NCBI GenBank assembly: GCA_012270975.1
Contig: JAAXHH010000141.1
Span: forward strand, 407,089-471,088
Direction of reading: 5' to 3'
DNA from: Candidatus Latescibacterota bacterium
GTDB lineage: Bacteria; JAAXHH01
DNA: 64,000 nt
Of the stretch, positions 53,993-63,352 are shown one piece after another. Below the pieces are notes generated by a model, which saw only the letters and a list, made by a program, of their open reading frames with translations, was not told where the DNA came from and made no database searches. The position numbers and the translations under genes were made by a program. The first letter of the stretch is position 1, and every line of letters begins with the position of its first letter.

Positions 53993-55756
53993 TTACTCGT
54001 CGAAAACCTCTACGGTCGTCCTGCCCTCCGAAAACCGCATCGCCGTGTTGATGGAGGCCATGCTGTTCTTGTTCAAGCGCACATCCGTAGCGTAACGCGC
54101 CAGTCCCACCAGGAGTTGATACCGGGACGGATGTCCGGCTCCGGCGGCGTCACCGCCCGCGCCGCCTTCCCATTCATTGAACGCGACGCGCAACGTGGGA
54201 AGCAGTTCCATGTTGGTGTCGTCCCACAGTATCGCCCGGCCCACTTCCTTGAGCAGTTCAGAACCGTCGAACCCGCTATTGAGATATCCCACCACCTGGT
54301 CGCCCACGTTGTGGATATCCAGCGACTTGATGGAATGGACGATGAGATCCGCCGCCCCGGCCGCGGCCGGGGCGTCCGAGCGATGACTTGAAAGGGGTTC
54401 GTCGAGAGACCGGGAGGGTATATTGATCCACCGGTTGTCGAAGATCTGCCAGGCCGCGTGGAACAGGCCCTTGGCCGCCGCTGCAGGTCCGCCGTAAGCG
54501 TGGACGTGACGCAGCGATGCCGCCAGGTTGAACTCGTTCGACAGCGAACCCCAGCCTGCATCCACATTTACCGGCGTACGCGCCATGCGGTCCGCCGCGA
54601 GCAGCACGAAGGTCGTGATGAGACGCTCGATGGCCACGCCGTCCCTCAAGGCCTGTGCCACGGCTTCGAAAGACCGATCGACGTTGACGCTCAGTAAGGC
54701 GTCCACGAGGGCGTTCTCGTCGTAGTCGGTCCGGGTGTTCCGCGCGTAGTCGTGCGATTCGAGCGCGGGGGCCATTTCGCCCAGCAGGCGTACGGCGTCC
54801 CGGTGAAACCGTTCCGGCTCGTCCCGTCCCCGGCCGACCATCTTGGCCCCGAGGTTGCAGACCAGTTCGGATGCCTCGCCCCACCCGAAGGAATCCACCA
54901 CCCGGGCGAGGTCGCCCAGGCTGGCCACGTTGCGGGCGAAACCGAGGAAGTACGGCGCCACGGCGCATTCGAACAGCAGTTTGAAGATCTTGTCTTCATG
55001 GCCGTTCTCGCAGGCCGTGTGCAGACATCTTTCGATCCTGAAATCCTGCATGTTGCGGGAGAACATGCGCACCCAGCCGTCGATCTGATCCCAACTTACC
55101 GGAGGGGGCAGCGTGATGACCTCGAGCCGTTCCGATGCCCTGCCCGATGCCGCACGGCCGGCCAGCGACAGGGCCATCAGCCGGTCCTCACCGTCGTATC
55201 TTCTGCCTACTTCGAGACCGGAGACCAGGAGGGAGACGATGTCGCCGCCCCCGCCCGCGCCTTGCTCCGACGCGACGTGACGGCCCAAGTGCCGCAGGAT
55301 CAACTGCACGATATCGTGTTCCGAGACGCCACCCGAGAGCAGTAATGCGGAGGCCTTGGAGACCGTCCACGAATCCCCGCTCAGGAGGCCCTCCCACAGC
55401 AGTTGCAGGTGCTGGTCCCGCCGCTTGTAGGTCGCGTCCCCGGCCTGTACCCAGATCTCGTCACCGCGGACGTCGACGGGGAAGGTCTCCAGGTCGTCGC
55501 ACTCATAGTTGAAGCATCCGCCGCCCTCGAGGTCGAAACTGCGGCCATGCCAGTCGCAAGTCAGGATCCCGTCCTTCACCACCCCGCGGGTCAGCGGAAA
55601 TCCCATGTGAGGGCACTGGTTGTCCGTGGCGTGTATCCGTCCGTCGACGTTGAAGAGCGCGATGCTTCGCCCTTCGCCAATTTTGACGGCACGGGACTCC
55701 CCGGGTGAGATATCGGCCTTGGATCCGATCCGGATCCAGCCGTTTCCTGAACTCAT
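53993..55756 (-). CDS. Rieske 2Fe-2S protein with large unrecognised C-terminal domain (copy 2)
   Basis: Paralog of the preceding gene, 587 residues with the same architecture. Rieske ligands are Cys48, His50, Cys67 and His70. The C-terminal domain keeps the same order of landmarks (LLFECAVAPYFLG, SELVCNLGAKM, RMARTPVN, then AAAKGLFHAAWQIF). The two proteins have diverged strongly outside these blocks, so the duplication is old. The gene ends 46 nt before copy 1, on the same strand, with a good GGAAAGG ribosome binding site. Its substrate is unknown. Confidence 0.8.
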   Translation of the reverse strand: MSSGNGWIRIGSKADISPGESRAVKIGEGRSIALFNVDGRIHATDNQCPHMGFPLTRGVVKDGILTCDWHGRSFDLEGGGCFNYECDDLETFPVDVRGDEIWVQAGDATYKRRDQHLQLLWEGLLSGDSWTVSKASALLLSGGVSEHDIVQLILRHLGRHVASEQGAGGGGDIVSLLVSGLEVGRRYDGEDRLMALSLAGRAASGRASERLEVITLPPPVSWDQIDGWVRMFSRNMQDFRIERCLHTACENGHEDKIFKLLFECAVAPYFLGFARNVASLGDLARVVDSFGWGEASELVCNLGAKMVGRGRDEPERFHRDAVRLLGEMAPALESHDYARNTRTDYDENALVDALLSVNVDRSFEAVAQALRDGVAIERLITTFVLLAADRMARTPVNVDAGWGSLSNEFNLAASLRHVHAYGGPAAAAKGLFHAAWQIFDNRWINIPSRSLDEPLSSHRSDAPAAAGAADLIVHSIKSLDIHNVGDQVVGYLNSGFDGSELLKEVGRAILWDDTNMELLPTLRVAFNEWEGGAGGDAAGAGHPSRYQLLVGLARYATDVRLNKNSMASINTAMRFSEGRTTVEVFDE

Positions 55757-55859
55757 GATTCCCTTTCCTTTCTTCTGGTGTGCCTCGGCTGAGGTCTTCC
55801 GGTTGAGGTATGTTTCGGGTGTGCTGTCATGCTTCCAACTGTCCCGAGTTTCCTTCCTG

Positions 55860-58622
55860 TCAGTGCGCTTCCAGCCAGTTCGCGCCGATGCCGATCTCCA
55901 CTTCTATGGGCACGGTCATGGGCAGGGCGCTCCGCATGCACTCCTCGATCATGGCCGGCAGGGAGTCTTCTTCGGACCTATGCAGATCGAAGACGAGTTC
56001 GTCATGCACTTGCAGCAGCATGCGCGTCCTGCATTCCCGCTTCTTCAGTTCGTTGTGAATCCGCGTCATGGCCAGCTTGATCAGGTCGGCCGCCGTGCCC
56101 TGGATGCGGGAATTGATGGCAACACGCTCCTCGGCGCGCTTGGTGGTGTTATTGCGCGAATTGATGTCCCGCAGGTACCGTCGCCGGCCCGTCATGGTCT
56201 CGACGAATCCGTTCTCCTCCGCGAATTTGACCGTATCGTCCATGTACTTGCGCGTCCCGGGATACTTTGCGAAGTACTGGTCGATCAACTCTTGGCCCTG
56301 GCCCCTCGGGATGTTGAGCCGTTCGGCCAGCCCGAAGGCGGAGATGCCGTAGATGATGCCGAAATTGACGGTCTTGGCGCGCCTGCGCATTTCGTCGGTC
56401 ACCCCATCGTAATCCACGTCGTAGATCTTCATGGCCGTCGCCGAATGGATGTCCTCGTGCTGAATGAAGGTCTCCATCATGCCCTCGTCCCGGCTGAGCT
56501 CGGCCGCGATGCGCAGTTCGATCTGGGAATAGTCCGCGGCCATCAGGAGATAGTCGCCGTCCCGGGGCACGAAGGCCTTGCGGATCTGGCGGCCCATCTC
56601 CGTGCGGACCGGGATGGTCTGCAGGTTGGGGCCGTGGGACTGGATCCGGCCCGTGGCGATAACGGCCTGCTCGTACGAAGTGTGTACGCGTCCCGTCCCG
56701 GAAAACACGGAATGGGGCAGTTGGCTGACGTACACTGAATTGAGCTTGGTGCACATCCTGTAATGGAGGATCTGTTCCACGATCTCGTGCTTGGGCGCGA
56801 GTCTTCGGAGTATGGCTTCCGCCGTCGAGTACTGGCCCGTCTTGGCCGTGCGCTTGGCGTTGGGATCGATCTTAAGCTTGTCGAAGAGGATATGGCCAAG
56901 TTGTTTGGCCGAATTGAAATCGACGGGCTCCCCGGCCAGCTCGGTGATCCGGTCCGAGGACCGCTGGATCTCCTCGTCCAGCAACCCGGACAGATGCTTC
57001 AGTTGCCCCACGTCCATCCGCACGCCTTCGTGTTCCATTTCTACGAGGGCGGTAACCAGAGGACACTCGATTTCACCGAATACCGTATCCTGCTTCATCT
57101 CGCCGATCCGGGGTCGCAGCAATCCCGCCAGTTGCAGCGTGATGTCCGCGTCTTCCGCCGCGTATTCGACGACTTTTTCCAGCGGCGCATCCTTGAGCGT
57201 ACCCTGCTCCTCGCCCTTCTCGCCGATGAGGGTGGTAATGGAGATCGGCGTGTAGCCCAGGAGGGCCTGCGACAGATAGTCCATGGTCCTCCGCAGGTCC
57301 GGCACGGTCACGTAGGCCGCCAGCATCGTGTCGAAGATGCGGCAGGACACGGTGATCCCGTGCCACCGCAGCACGGACAGGTCGAACTTGATGTTGTGCC
57401 CGATGAGTTCCTTGCCGGTGTCGTCGAAGAGAGACTGGAACTCGTCGGCGACCCGCAGCACGTCCTCGCGCCCGTCCGGCATGGGCACGTAGTAACCGGT
57501 ATGTGGCTCGATCGCGAACGCGAAGCCAAGTATCTCGCAGGTCTTCGGATCCAGGCTGGTCGTTTCCATGTCGAAACAGAAGGAAGGCGCCTGACGCAGC
57601 GAGTCGATAAGCGCCGCGCGGGACTCGGGGGTGTCGACACACCGGTAATCGTGTTCCACGTCCGCGATCGTCTTCAGCTGGTCATCGGAGAACAGGTCTT
57701 CCTGGCTGCCGGCGACGGTCAACCGGGGGGCCGCGGAGAAGTCTTCGCCAAAAAGCCGCTTGCCCAGGGTGTTGAACTCCAGTTCCACGAACAGCTTCTT
57801 CAGATCATCGTCCCGTCTTTCCTTGACGGTCAGTGAATCGGGGGTGACTTCCAGCGGGACGTCGCGTTCGATGGTGACCAGGCTTTTCGACAGCAGGGCC
57901 AGGTCCCGGTTTTCCTCGATCCGCTCCTTCTGCTTGCCTTTCAACTGGTCCGTGTTCTCCAGCAGGCTCTCGACGGAGCCGAATTGGGCGATGAGCTTCT
58001 GGGCGGTCTTTTCGCCGACGCCCGGAACGCCGGGCACGTTATCGCTGGCGTCGCCCATCAGGCCGAGCATGTCGATCACCTGGTCGATCCGCTCGATCCC
58101 CCATTTCTCCAGCACCTCGTCCACCCCCATGGTTTCGAAGTTGTCCCCGGTGTTCCCGGGTTTACAGATGAAGGACTGCGCGGAGACGAGTTGCGCGTAG
58201 TCCTTGTCCGGCGTGACCATGTAGGTGGTAAATCCCGTTTCGTCGGCCTGCTTCGCGAGGGTCCCGATCACGTCGTCGGCCTCCCAGCCGGGAACGCGGA
58301 TCACCGGAATGTTGAACCCCTCGATCAGCCGGAACAGGTAGGGCAGGGCGGTGCTCAGGTCCTCGGGCATGGCATCGCGCTGCGCCTTGTACTCGGCATA
58401 CTGCTTGTGCCGGTGCGTAGGTTCGGGCGTATCGAACACGGCGGCGATATGTGTGGGCCTGTTCTTGTTCAGAATGCCGAGGATGGTATTGGCGATGGCG
58501 AACACCATGGACACGTTCATGCCCGTCGACGTCATCCTCGGATTGCGGATCAACCCGAAATGGCCGCGATAGGCCAGGGCCATGCCGTCCAGCAGGAACA
58601 GGGTTTTCTCGGTGTCAGTCAT
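55860..58622 (-). CDS. polA: DNA polymerase I
   Basis: Enzyme of 920 residues with all three domains. 5' nuclease at the N-terminus (GMALAYRGHFGL, PGWEADDVIG, NVPGVPGVGEKTA). The 3'-5' exonuclease domain (about 330-500) keeps its acidic motifs (FDMETTSL, GHNIKFDLS, YAAEDADITL), so proofreading should be active. The polymerase domain has motif A AADYSQIELR, motif B KTVNFGIIYG and motif C LLQVHDELVF. It acts in repair and Okazaki-fragment maturation. The ribosome binding site GGAG precedes ATG 58622. It is longer than many polA genes only at the linkers. Confidence 0.96.
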   Translation of the reverse strand: MTDTEKTLFLLDGMALAYRGHFGLIRNPRMTSTGMNVSMVFAIANTILGILNKNRPTHIAAVFDTPEPTHRHKQYAEYKAQRDAMPEDLSTALPYLFRLIEGFNIPVIRVPGWEADDVIGTLAKQADETGFTTYMVTPDKDYAQLVSAQSFICKPGNTGDNFETMGVDEVLEKWGIERIDQVIDMLGLMGDASDNVPGVPGVGEKTAQKLIAQFGSVESLLENTDQLKGKQKERIEENRDLALLSKSLVTIERDVPLEVTPDSLTVKERRDDDLKKLFVELEFNTLGKRLFGEDFSAAPRLTVAGSQEDLFSDDQLKTIADVEHDYRCVDTPESRAALIDSLRQAPSFCFDMETTSLDPKTCEILGFAFAIEPHTGYYVPMPDGREDVLRVADEFQSLFDDTGKELIGHNIKFDLSVLRWHGITVSCRIFDTMLAAYVTVPDLRRTMDYLSQALLGYTPISITTLIGEKGEEQGTLKDAPLEKVVEYAAEDADITLQLAGLLRPRIGEMKQDTVFGEIECPLVTALVEMEHEGVRMDVGQLKHLSGLLDEEIQRSSDRITELAGEPVDFNSAKQLGHILFDKLKIDPNAKRTAKTGQYSTAEAILRRLAPKHEIVEQILHYRMCTKLNSVYVSQLPHSVFSGTGRVHTSYEQAVIATGRIQSHGPNLQTIPVRTEMGRQIRKAFVPRDGDYLLMAADYSQIELRIAAELSRDEGMMETFIQHEDIHSATAMKIYDVDYDGVTDEMRRRAKTVNFGIIYGISAFGLAERLNIPRGQGQELIDQYFAKYPGTRKYMDDTVKFAEENGFVETMTGRRRYLRDINSRNNTTKRAEERVAINSRIQGTAADLIKLAMTRIHNELKKRECRTRMLLQVHDELVFDLHRSEEDSLPAMIEECMRSALPMTVPIEVEIGIGANWLEAH

Positions 58623-58748
58623 ATGCGTGCATCTCCGGCTTCAAGGGAACCGGCACGTGCCGGGGACATCCCGCTCAACCTGCGGTTCCTGCCTGATCTG
58701 GCGTGTTTCCAGTGTAGTACGATAAACTTATTTTACCAGCTAATGGCT

Positions 58749-59729
58749 CTATACCTTCAAAAGGCCTGCCGCGTTGAGACCCGCGATGCGCTGCCTGTCC
58801 GCTTCGTCCAGCCCCTGTTCTTCGATGACACGCAGCCCCAGGTCGACGTCCGCGATCTGCTGGGGAAAGTCGGAGCCGAACATCACTCGATCGACGCCGG
58901 CAAAGTCGATTGCCAGGCGAAGCGCCCCGCTGTTCGGCATCCCTGCGGACTCGTAGTACATGTTCCTGAGGTATGCAGACGGCGGCCGGTCCAGTTTCTC
59001 GCGGGCTTCGGGATAGGAAATATACCCCTTGTCGATCCGGCCCGCAAGAAACGGGACGGTCCCCCCCAGGTTGCCAAGCACGATCTTCAGTTCCGGGAAC
59101 GCGGCCATCGTCCCGCTGAGCACCAGGTGCAGGGCGGCAACGGTCGTGTCGAACGGAAATCCCGCGATGGGGGTCAGCCTGTACGCTTCGAAAGCGTCAT
59201 TGGCGTGTGGGGTGGTGGGATGAACGAAGAGCGGCAGGTCCAGGGAGGACGCAGCCGCGAAAAGTTCATGAAACTCCGGGCCTCCAAGCGATCTGCCGTT
59301 GATATTCGAAAACAGCATGCCGCCCCGCAAACTAAGCGACTCTACGGCGCGGACCAGTTCCGCCGCCGAAGCGGCCGGATCCTGCAACGGAAGGACCGCC
59401 AGGGCAGACAGGCGATTGGGATAGCGGGACACGGTATCGGACAGGGCCTCGTTGACCACCCGGGCGAGACGACAGCCGGCATTCGGTTCCTCGACGTGCA
59501 GTCCCGGAATGGAAAAACTGAGCAGTTGCCGGTCCACCCCGTGCCGGTCCATGTGCTCGATCACGCGCTCTACATCGAAATGACCCGGCGCGATCATGCT
59601 GTAGTCGCCATCCAGTTTCAGCAGACGATTGCCGTCGGCATCCCTGAACAGTTCCGCCTGGTATCCCCCCTTTTCAATTTCGTCGAGGTAAGCGGATGTA
59701 TAGAAATGGGTGTGGAAGTCGAATACCAA
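58749..59729 (-). CDS. ACMSD-type amidohydrolase family protein
   Basis: Metal-dependent amidohydrolase-fold protein of 326 residues related to 2-amino-3-carboxymuconate semialdehyde decarboxylase. The metal HxH is at the N-terminus (VFDFHTHFYT), with a middle His in LFVHPTT and a late Asp in MFGSDFPQ. The family mixes decarboxylases and hydratases, so the reaction is unresolved. It diverges from the aminotransferase gene on the plus strand, with a shared AT-rich promoter gap. No kynurenine-pathway genes are nearby. Confidence 0.85.
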   Translation of the reverse strand: MVFDFHTHFYTSAYLDEIEKGGYQAELFRDADGNRLLKLDGDYSMIAPGHFDVERVIEHMDRHGVDRQLLSFSIPGLHVEEPNAGCRLARVVNEALSDTVSRYPNRLSALAVLPLQDPAASAAELVRAVESLSLRGGMLFSNINGRSLGGPEFHELFAAASSLDLPLFVHPTTPHANDAFEAYRLTPIAGFPFDTTVAALHLVLSGTMAAFPELKIVLGNLGGTVPFLAGRIDKGYISYPEAREKLDRPPSAYLRNMYYESAGMPNSGALRLAIDFAGVDRVMFGSDFPQQIADVDLGLRVIEEQGLDEADRQRIAGLNAAGLLKV

Positions 59730-59791
59730 CGGACACTCCGGCGACTGTACCGGTCGTTACGATAAAGCGATTCGATACCGGGTTTTCCTAC

Positions 59792-59819
59792 AATATAGAC
59801 CATTTCGAATCAATTACAA
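59792..59819 (-). promoter_or_regulatory. Promoter of the ACMSD-type gene
   Basis: On the minus strand TTGTAA (59819-59814), 16 nt, then TATATT (59797-59792). The gap is shared with the divergent aminotransferase gene; its plus-strand promoter is not clear. Confidence 0.4.
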
Positions 59820-59941
59820 CGACGGAGGCGACGTACAGTAACGAGACCCCGAATTCCCTGTACAAGAATCGTTCCGGCGAGTATCTTGGCATTCGAGTTC
59901 GCGAGCGACCGAAACCGCAGCAACTTCAACTGGAGACCCCG

Positions 59942-61126
59942 ATGCTGATTGATCCTTCCGAGTTCATTGGAACCCAGGGCATAACCCACCTTTGTACGGG
60001 CGGAGAATCGCCCATGCTGAAGACGCATGGAGACGCTGTCCACCGTTTTTTCGAAGACAAGCTCCTGGGCGAGGAAGGACGCAGGCGCCTCGAAGTGGTG
60101 TCCGGCGCGTGCAAGGAAAAGGTCGGCCGCCTGTTCGGCGTTCAGCCCGACGATATCGGTTTCCTGACTTCCACTTCCGAGGGGATCAACCTGCTGGTCT
60201 ACGCCCTCGACTGGAAACCCGGTGACAACGTGGTGGTCGCCGACGTGGAGTTCCCGTCGGACGTGCTGCCCTGGACCCTGCTGAAGGATCAGGGCGTAGA
60301 GCTCAGAATCGTGGAAAACAACAACTGGCGCATAGACTTGGAAGATCTTGATAAAGCGATAGATGAAAACACCAGAATGGTCAACGTCAGCCATGTCAGT
60401 TATTTCACCGGCCAACGTTTGCCGCTTCCTGAGCTCTCCGATATCGTCCACCGCAAGAACGCCCTGCTCTGTCTCGACGTCACCCACTCGGCAGGCGCTG
60501 TACCGGTCGAAGCGCAGTACGCGGATTTCGTCGTTTCGAGCTGCTACAAATGGCTCATGGCCGTGCACGGGGTGGGTATCTTCTACTGGAATCGAGAACG
60601 CGTTCCCGAACTGAATCCGCCCTTCGTGGGATGGCACACGCCGGCTTATCTTCCGGACTGGAAGGATCCCTCCGCCTACATACCCCGGGCGGACGCCAGC
60701 AGGTTCACGCCCGGCAACGAGACTTGGATCGGGGTATACGTCCTGGACAATGCCCTGGACTGCCTGTTGGATATCGGTATTGACCGCATAGAGGAGCACG
60801 TACTTCAGTTGAGCGCCCGGGTCTGGGACGGCCTGGCGGACATGGGCTGGGAGGTCATCACACCCAGGGCCGCGGCGGAAAGAGCCGGCAACGTCTGCTT
60901 TACCGCGGCGGACGTCAATGCGGTGACCCACGCCCTCGAGGACCAGAACGTGCTGATCTTCGGAGCCTACGGCGGCGTGGGCAGGGCTCGCGTGTCCACC
61001 CATTTCTACAATACGGACCAGGACGTGGACCGGTTCCTCGAAGTGATGCGGGAGATCCCGGTGACCCATCCGGAGTCGACGCCCGGCAGAGACTTCAGCA
61101 AAGCGGCCGGAGTGGCCGGCAATTAG
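59942..61126 (+). CDS. Class V aminotransferase (cysteine desulfurase/isopenicillin N epimerase-like)
   Basis: PLP enzyme of 394 residues from ATG 59942; the longer frame from 59696 crosses the promoter gap and is rejected. The PLP Lys is near residue 203 in SSCYKWLMAVHG, preceded by CLDVTHSAGAVPV (the PLP Asp and His). TSTSEGINLL and WFVGRVRVSTHFYN-type ends are typical of class V. A Cys-rich desulfurase loop is absent, so persulfide transfer is unlikely. It more probably acts as an epimerase, kynureninase-like or sugar-acid-related PLP enzyme. Confidence 0.85.
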   Translation: MLIDPSEFIGTQGITHLCTGGESPMLKTHGDAVHRFFEDKLLGEEGRRRLEVVSGACKEKVGRLFGVQPDDIGFLTSTSEGINLLVYALDWKPGDNVVVADVEFPSDVLPWTLLKDQGVELRIVENNNWRIDLEDLDKAIDENTRMVNVSHVSYFTGQRLPLPELSDIVHRKNALLCLDVTHSAGAVPVEAQYADFVVSSCYKWLMAVHGVGIFYWNRERVPELNPPFVGWHTPAYLPDWKDPSAYIPRADASRFTPGNETWIGVYVLDNALDCLLDIGIDRIEEHVLQLSARVWDGLADMGWEVITPRAAAERAGNVCFTAADVNAVTHALEDQNVLIFGAYGGVGRARVSTHFYNTDQDVDRFLEVMREIPVTHPESTPGRDFSKAAGVAGN

Positions 61127-61174
61127 CGGGTAACCACGCACCTGCGCAACCCCTCGTTCACAACCGCAATACCC

Positions 61175-61203
61175 TTGACACGCCACCTTGTTACGCGTAA
61201 ATA
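61175..61203 (+). promoter_or_regulatory. Promoter of the acyl-CoA dehydrogenase-etf operon
   Basis: A perfect TTGACA (61175-61180), 17 nt, then TAAATA (61198-61203). The leader is about 95 nt. Confidence 0.5.
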
Positions 61204-61304
61204 CGGGTGACTGCGGATTCCGGTCTTTCCGATCCGGTTTCGGGCGCAGTACGAACCTGGTGAAGCGGCAGGATTAAACACCCACGGAATGACGAATCAC
61301 GCCC

Positions 61305-62507
61305 ATGGATTTTGAGCTAAGCGAAGAACACCAGATGGTCGAGCGGATGGTCTACGACTTCGCCCGCAACGAGATCCTGCCGTCCATCAGGGAACACGAC
61401 CGAAACGGTACTTTCCCCCACGAACTGCTGCCCAAGATGGCGGCGCAGGGATTCATGGGCATCTGCCTCCCGGTTCGCTACGAAGGGGCCGGCATGGACT
61501 TCATCTCCCTGGGGCTGCTTTCCGAGGGGCTGGAGTGGGCCGATTCTTCCGTCCGGGAGACGATCGCGGTCCACCTGGGCCTGCACGCTCTTCCCATCTT
61601 TCAATGGGGCACGGACGAACAGAAGGAACGGTTCCTGCCGCCCCTGGCTACCGGCGAAAGCATCGCCTGTTTCGGACTGACCGAACCCGGCGCGGGTTCG
61701 GACGTGTCCGCCATGACCAGCCGGGCCCGGAAGGACGGCGACACCTACCTGGTCAGCGGCGAGAAGATGTGGATCACGCTGTCCGACGTGGCGGACCGCT
61801 TTCTCGTTTTCGCCAAGACGAACCAGGAAGAAGGCACGCGGGGTATCACCGCCTTCCTGCTGGAACGGGGCTGGGAAGGCCTGACCACCGGCACCATCAA
61901 GGGAAAGATGGGGGTGCGGGCCAGCAATACGGGCTGGATCAACATGGACCAGGTTCCCGTACCCGAATCCCATCGCCTTGGCGAAGAGGGCGAAGGCTTC
62001 AAAATCGCCATGTCCTGCCTCGACAACGCCCGCTATACCGTGGCCGCCGGCGCCGTCGGCCTGATGAAGTTCTGCCTGGAAGCGTCCGTGTCATACGCCC
62101 AACAGCGACGGACTTTCGGTCAGCCGATCGGCGATCATCAACTCGTGAAGCAGTTGATCGCCCAGATGAAGCAGCGGGTTGACCTGGGGGAACTGGCGGT
62201 GCGTAAGGTCGGCTGGCTCAAGAACCGGGGAATGCGGAACACCCGGGAGACGAGCATGGCCAAGTGGTTTTGCACGGAATCGGCCTTCGCCACGGCCAGC
62301 GACGCGGTCCAGGTGCACGGCGCCTACGGATACTCCGACGAATACGATGTCGAGCGTCACTTACGCAACAGCAAGAGCGCGGTGATCTACGAGGGCACGT
62401 CGCAGATCCATCAACTCATGCAGGCGGATTACGTGTTCGGCAACCGGACGGACCGGCCGCTTCGATGTGAAATGCCCGCCTACAATCCGGATTACTGGCA
62501 GAATTGA
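61305..62507 (+). CDS. Acyl-CoA dehydrogenase
   Basis: FAD enzyme of 400 residues that introduces the alpha-beta double bond into acyl-CoA. Family marks are [14 protein letters not shown] (FAD/substrate loop), [15 protein letters not shown] and the [12 protein letters not shown] segment. The catalytic Glu is Glu363 in [11 protein letters not shown], the position typical of short- and medium-chain enzymes. It is followed by etfB (39-nt gap) and etfA, its electron acceptor, so the operon is a self-contained beta-oxidation or amino-acid (for example glutaryl or isovaleryl) module. Chain length is not readable. Confidence 0.92.
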   Translation: MDFELSEEHQMVERMVYDFARNEILPSIREHDRNGTFPHELLPKMAAQGFMGICLPVRYEGAGMDFISLGLLSEGLEWADSSVRETIAVHLGLHALPIFQWGTDEQKERFLPPLATGESIACFGLTEPGAGSDVSAMTSRARKDGDTYLVSGEKMWITLSDVADRFLVFAKTNQEEGTRGITAFLLERGWEGLTTGTIKGKMGVRASNTGWINMDQVPVPESHRLGEEGEGFKIAMSCLDNARYTVAAGAVGLMKFCLEASVSYAQQRRTFGQPIGDHQLVKQLIAQMKQRVDLGELAVRKVGWLKNRGMRNTRETSMAKWFCTESAFATASDAVQVHGAYGYSDEYDVERHLRNSKSAVIYEGTSQIHQLMQADYVFGNRTDRPLRCEMPAYNPDYWQN

Positions 62508-62546
62508 CCAGGCGCGGCAACGCCTGTCGCGAGAGGTAACGGTTAC

Positions 62547-63338
62547 GTGAACATCATCGCCCTGGTGAAACAGACGCCCGATACGGCCCAGCTATCCGCC
62601 TCCATGGACGGCCTGAAGCTGTCCGCCGAGGGCGGTCCCCGGATCGTCAATCCCTGGGACGAGTACACCCTGGAAACCGCCATTCAGGCCCGGGAGGAGC
62701 ACGGGGGCAAGGTAACCGCCCTTTGCCTGGGACCTCCCGGGGCCGACGACGCGCTAAAGACGGCCATGGCCATGGGGGTCGACGAGGCAATTCTGGTATC
62801 TGATCCGGCCATGGCGGACAGCGACTGCCTGACCACCGCGCACATACTGGCCACAGCCATCCGGAAAATCGGCGAATTCAGCCTGATCGTCGGCGGCAGG
62901 GCGGCGATAGACGGCAATACCGCGGCGACGGCCGTGCAGATCGCGGCCCTCCTGGATGTACCACTCATCTCTTACGTGGCCCATATCAACAGTCTGGATC
63001 CGTCAAGCCGGACCATTTCGGCGGTTCGGCTGTTGGAAGCAGCGCGGGAAACGGTCACCAGCAGGCTTCCGGCCCTGATCACTGTCGTTAAAGAGATCAA
63101 CGAACCCCGGTACCCGAGTCTCATCGGCATACGCAAAGCGGCCCGGGCAAACATACCCGTATGGGGATGCGAGGAACTCGGGGTCGACGCGTCCAGCGTC
63201 GGTGCCGGCGCTTCTTCGATTGGCTGGCAGTCCGAACTGCCCCCGTTGCGGGAGGCGAATGTCGAAATGATCGACGGAGCCCCGGCGGATGCGGCCAGGA
63301 CCCTCGTGGACCGTTTGATCGAGGAAAAAGTGATTTAG
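62547..63338 (+). CDS. etfB: Electron transfer flavoprotein subunit beta
   Basis: Subunit of 263 residues that binds AMP and, with EtfA, carries electrons from acyl-CoA dehydrogenase to ETF:quinone oxidoreductase. Starts at GTG 62547 with GAGAGG upstream. The opening NIIALVKQTPD is canonical, as is the middle VGGRAAIDGNTAATAVQIAALL and the EINEPRYPSLIGIRKA signature near residue 185. Followed 14 nt later by etfA. Confidence 0.94.
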   Translation: MNIIALVKQTPDTAQLSASMDGLKLSAEGGPRIVNPWDEYTLETAIQAREEHGGKVTALCLGPPGADDALKTAMAMGVDEAILVSDPAMADSDCLTTAHILATAIRKIGEFSLIVGGRAAIDGNTAATAVQIAALLDVPLISYVAHINSLDPSSRTISAVRLLEAARETVTSRLPALITVVKEINEPRYPSLIGIRKAARANIPVWGCEELGVDASSVGAGASSIGWQSELPPLREANVEMIDGAPADAARTLVDRLIEEKVI

Positions 63339-63352
63339 GCAGAAAGGACCCG

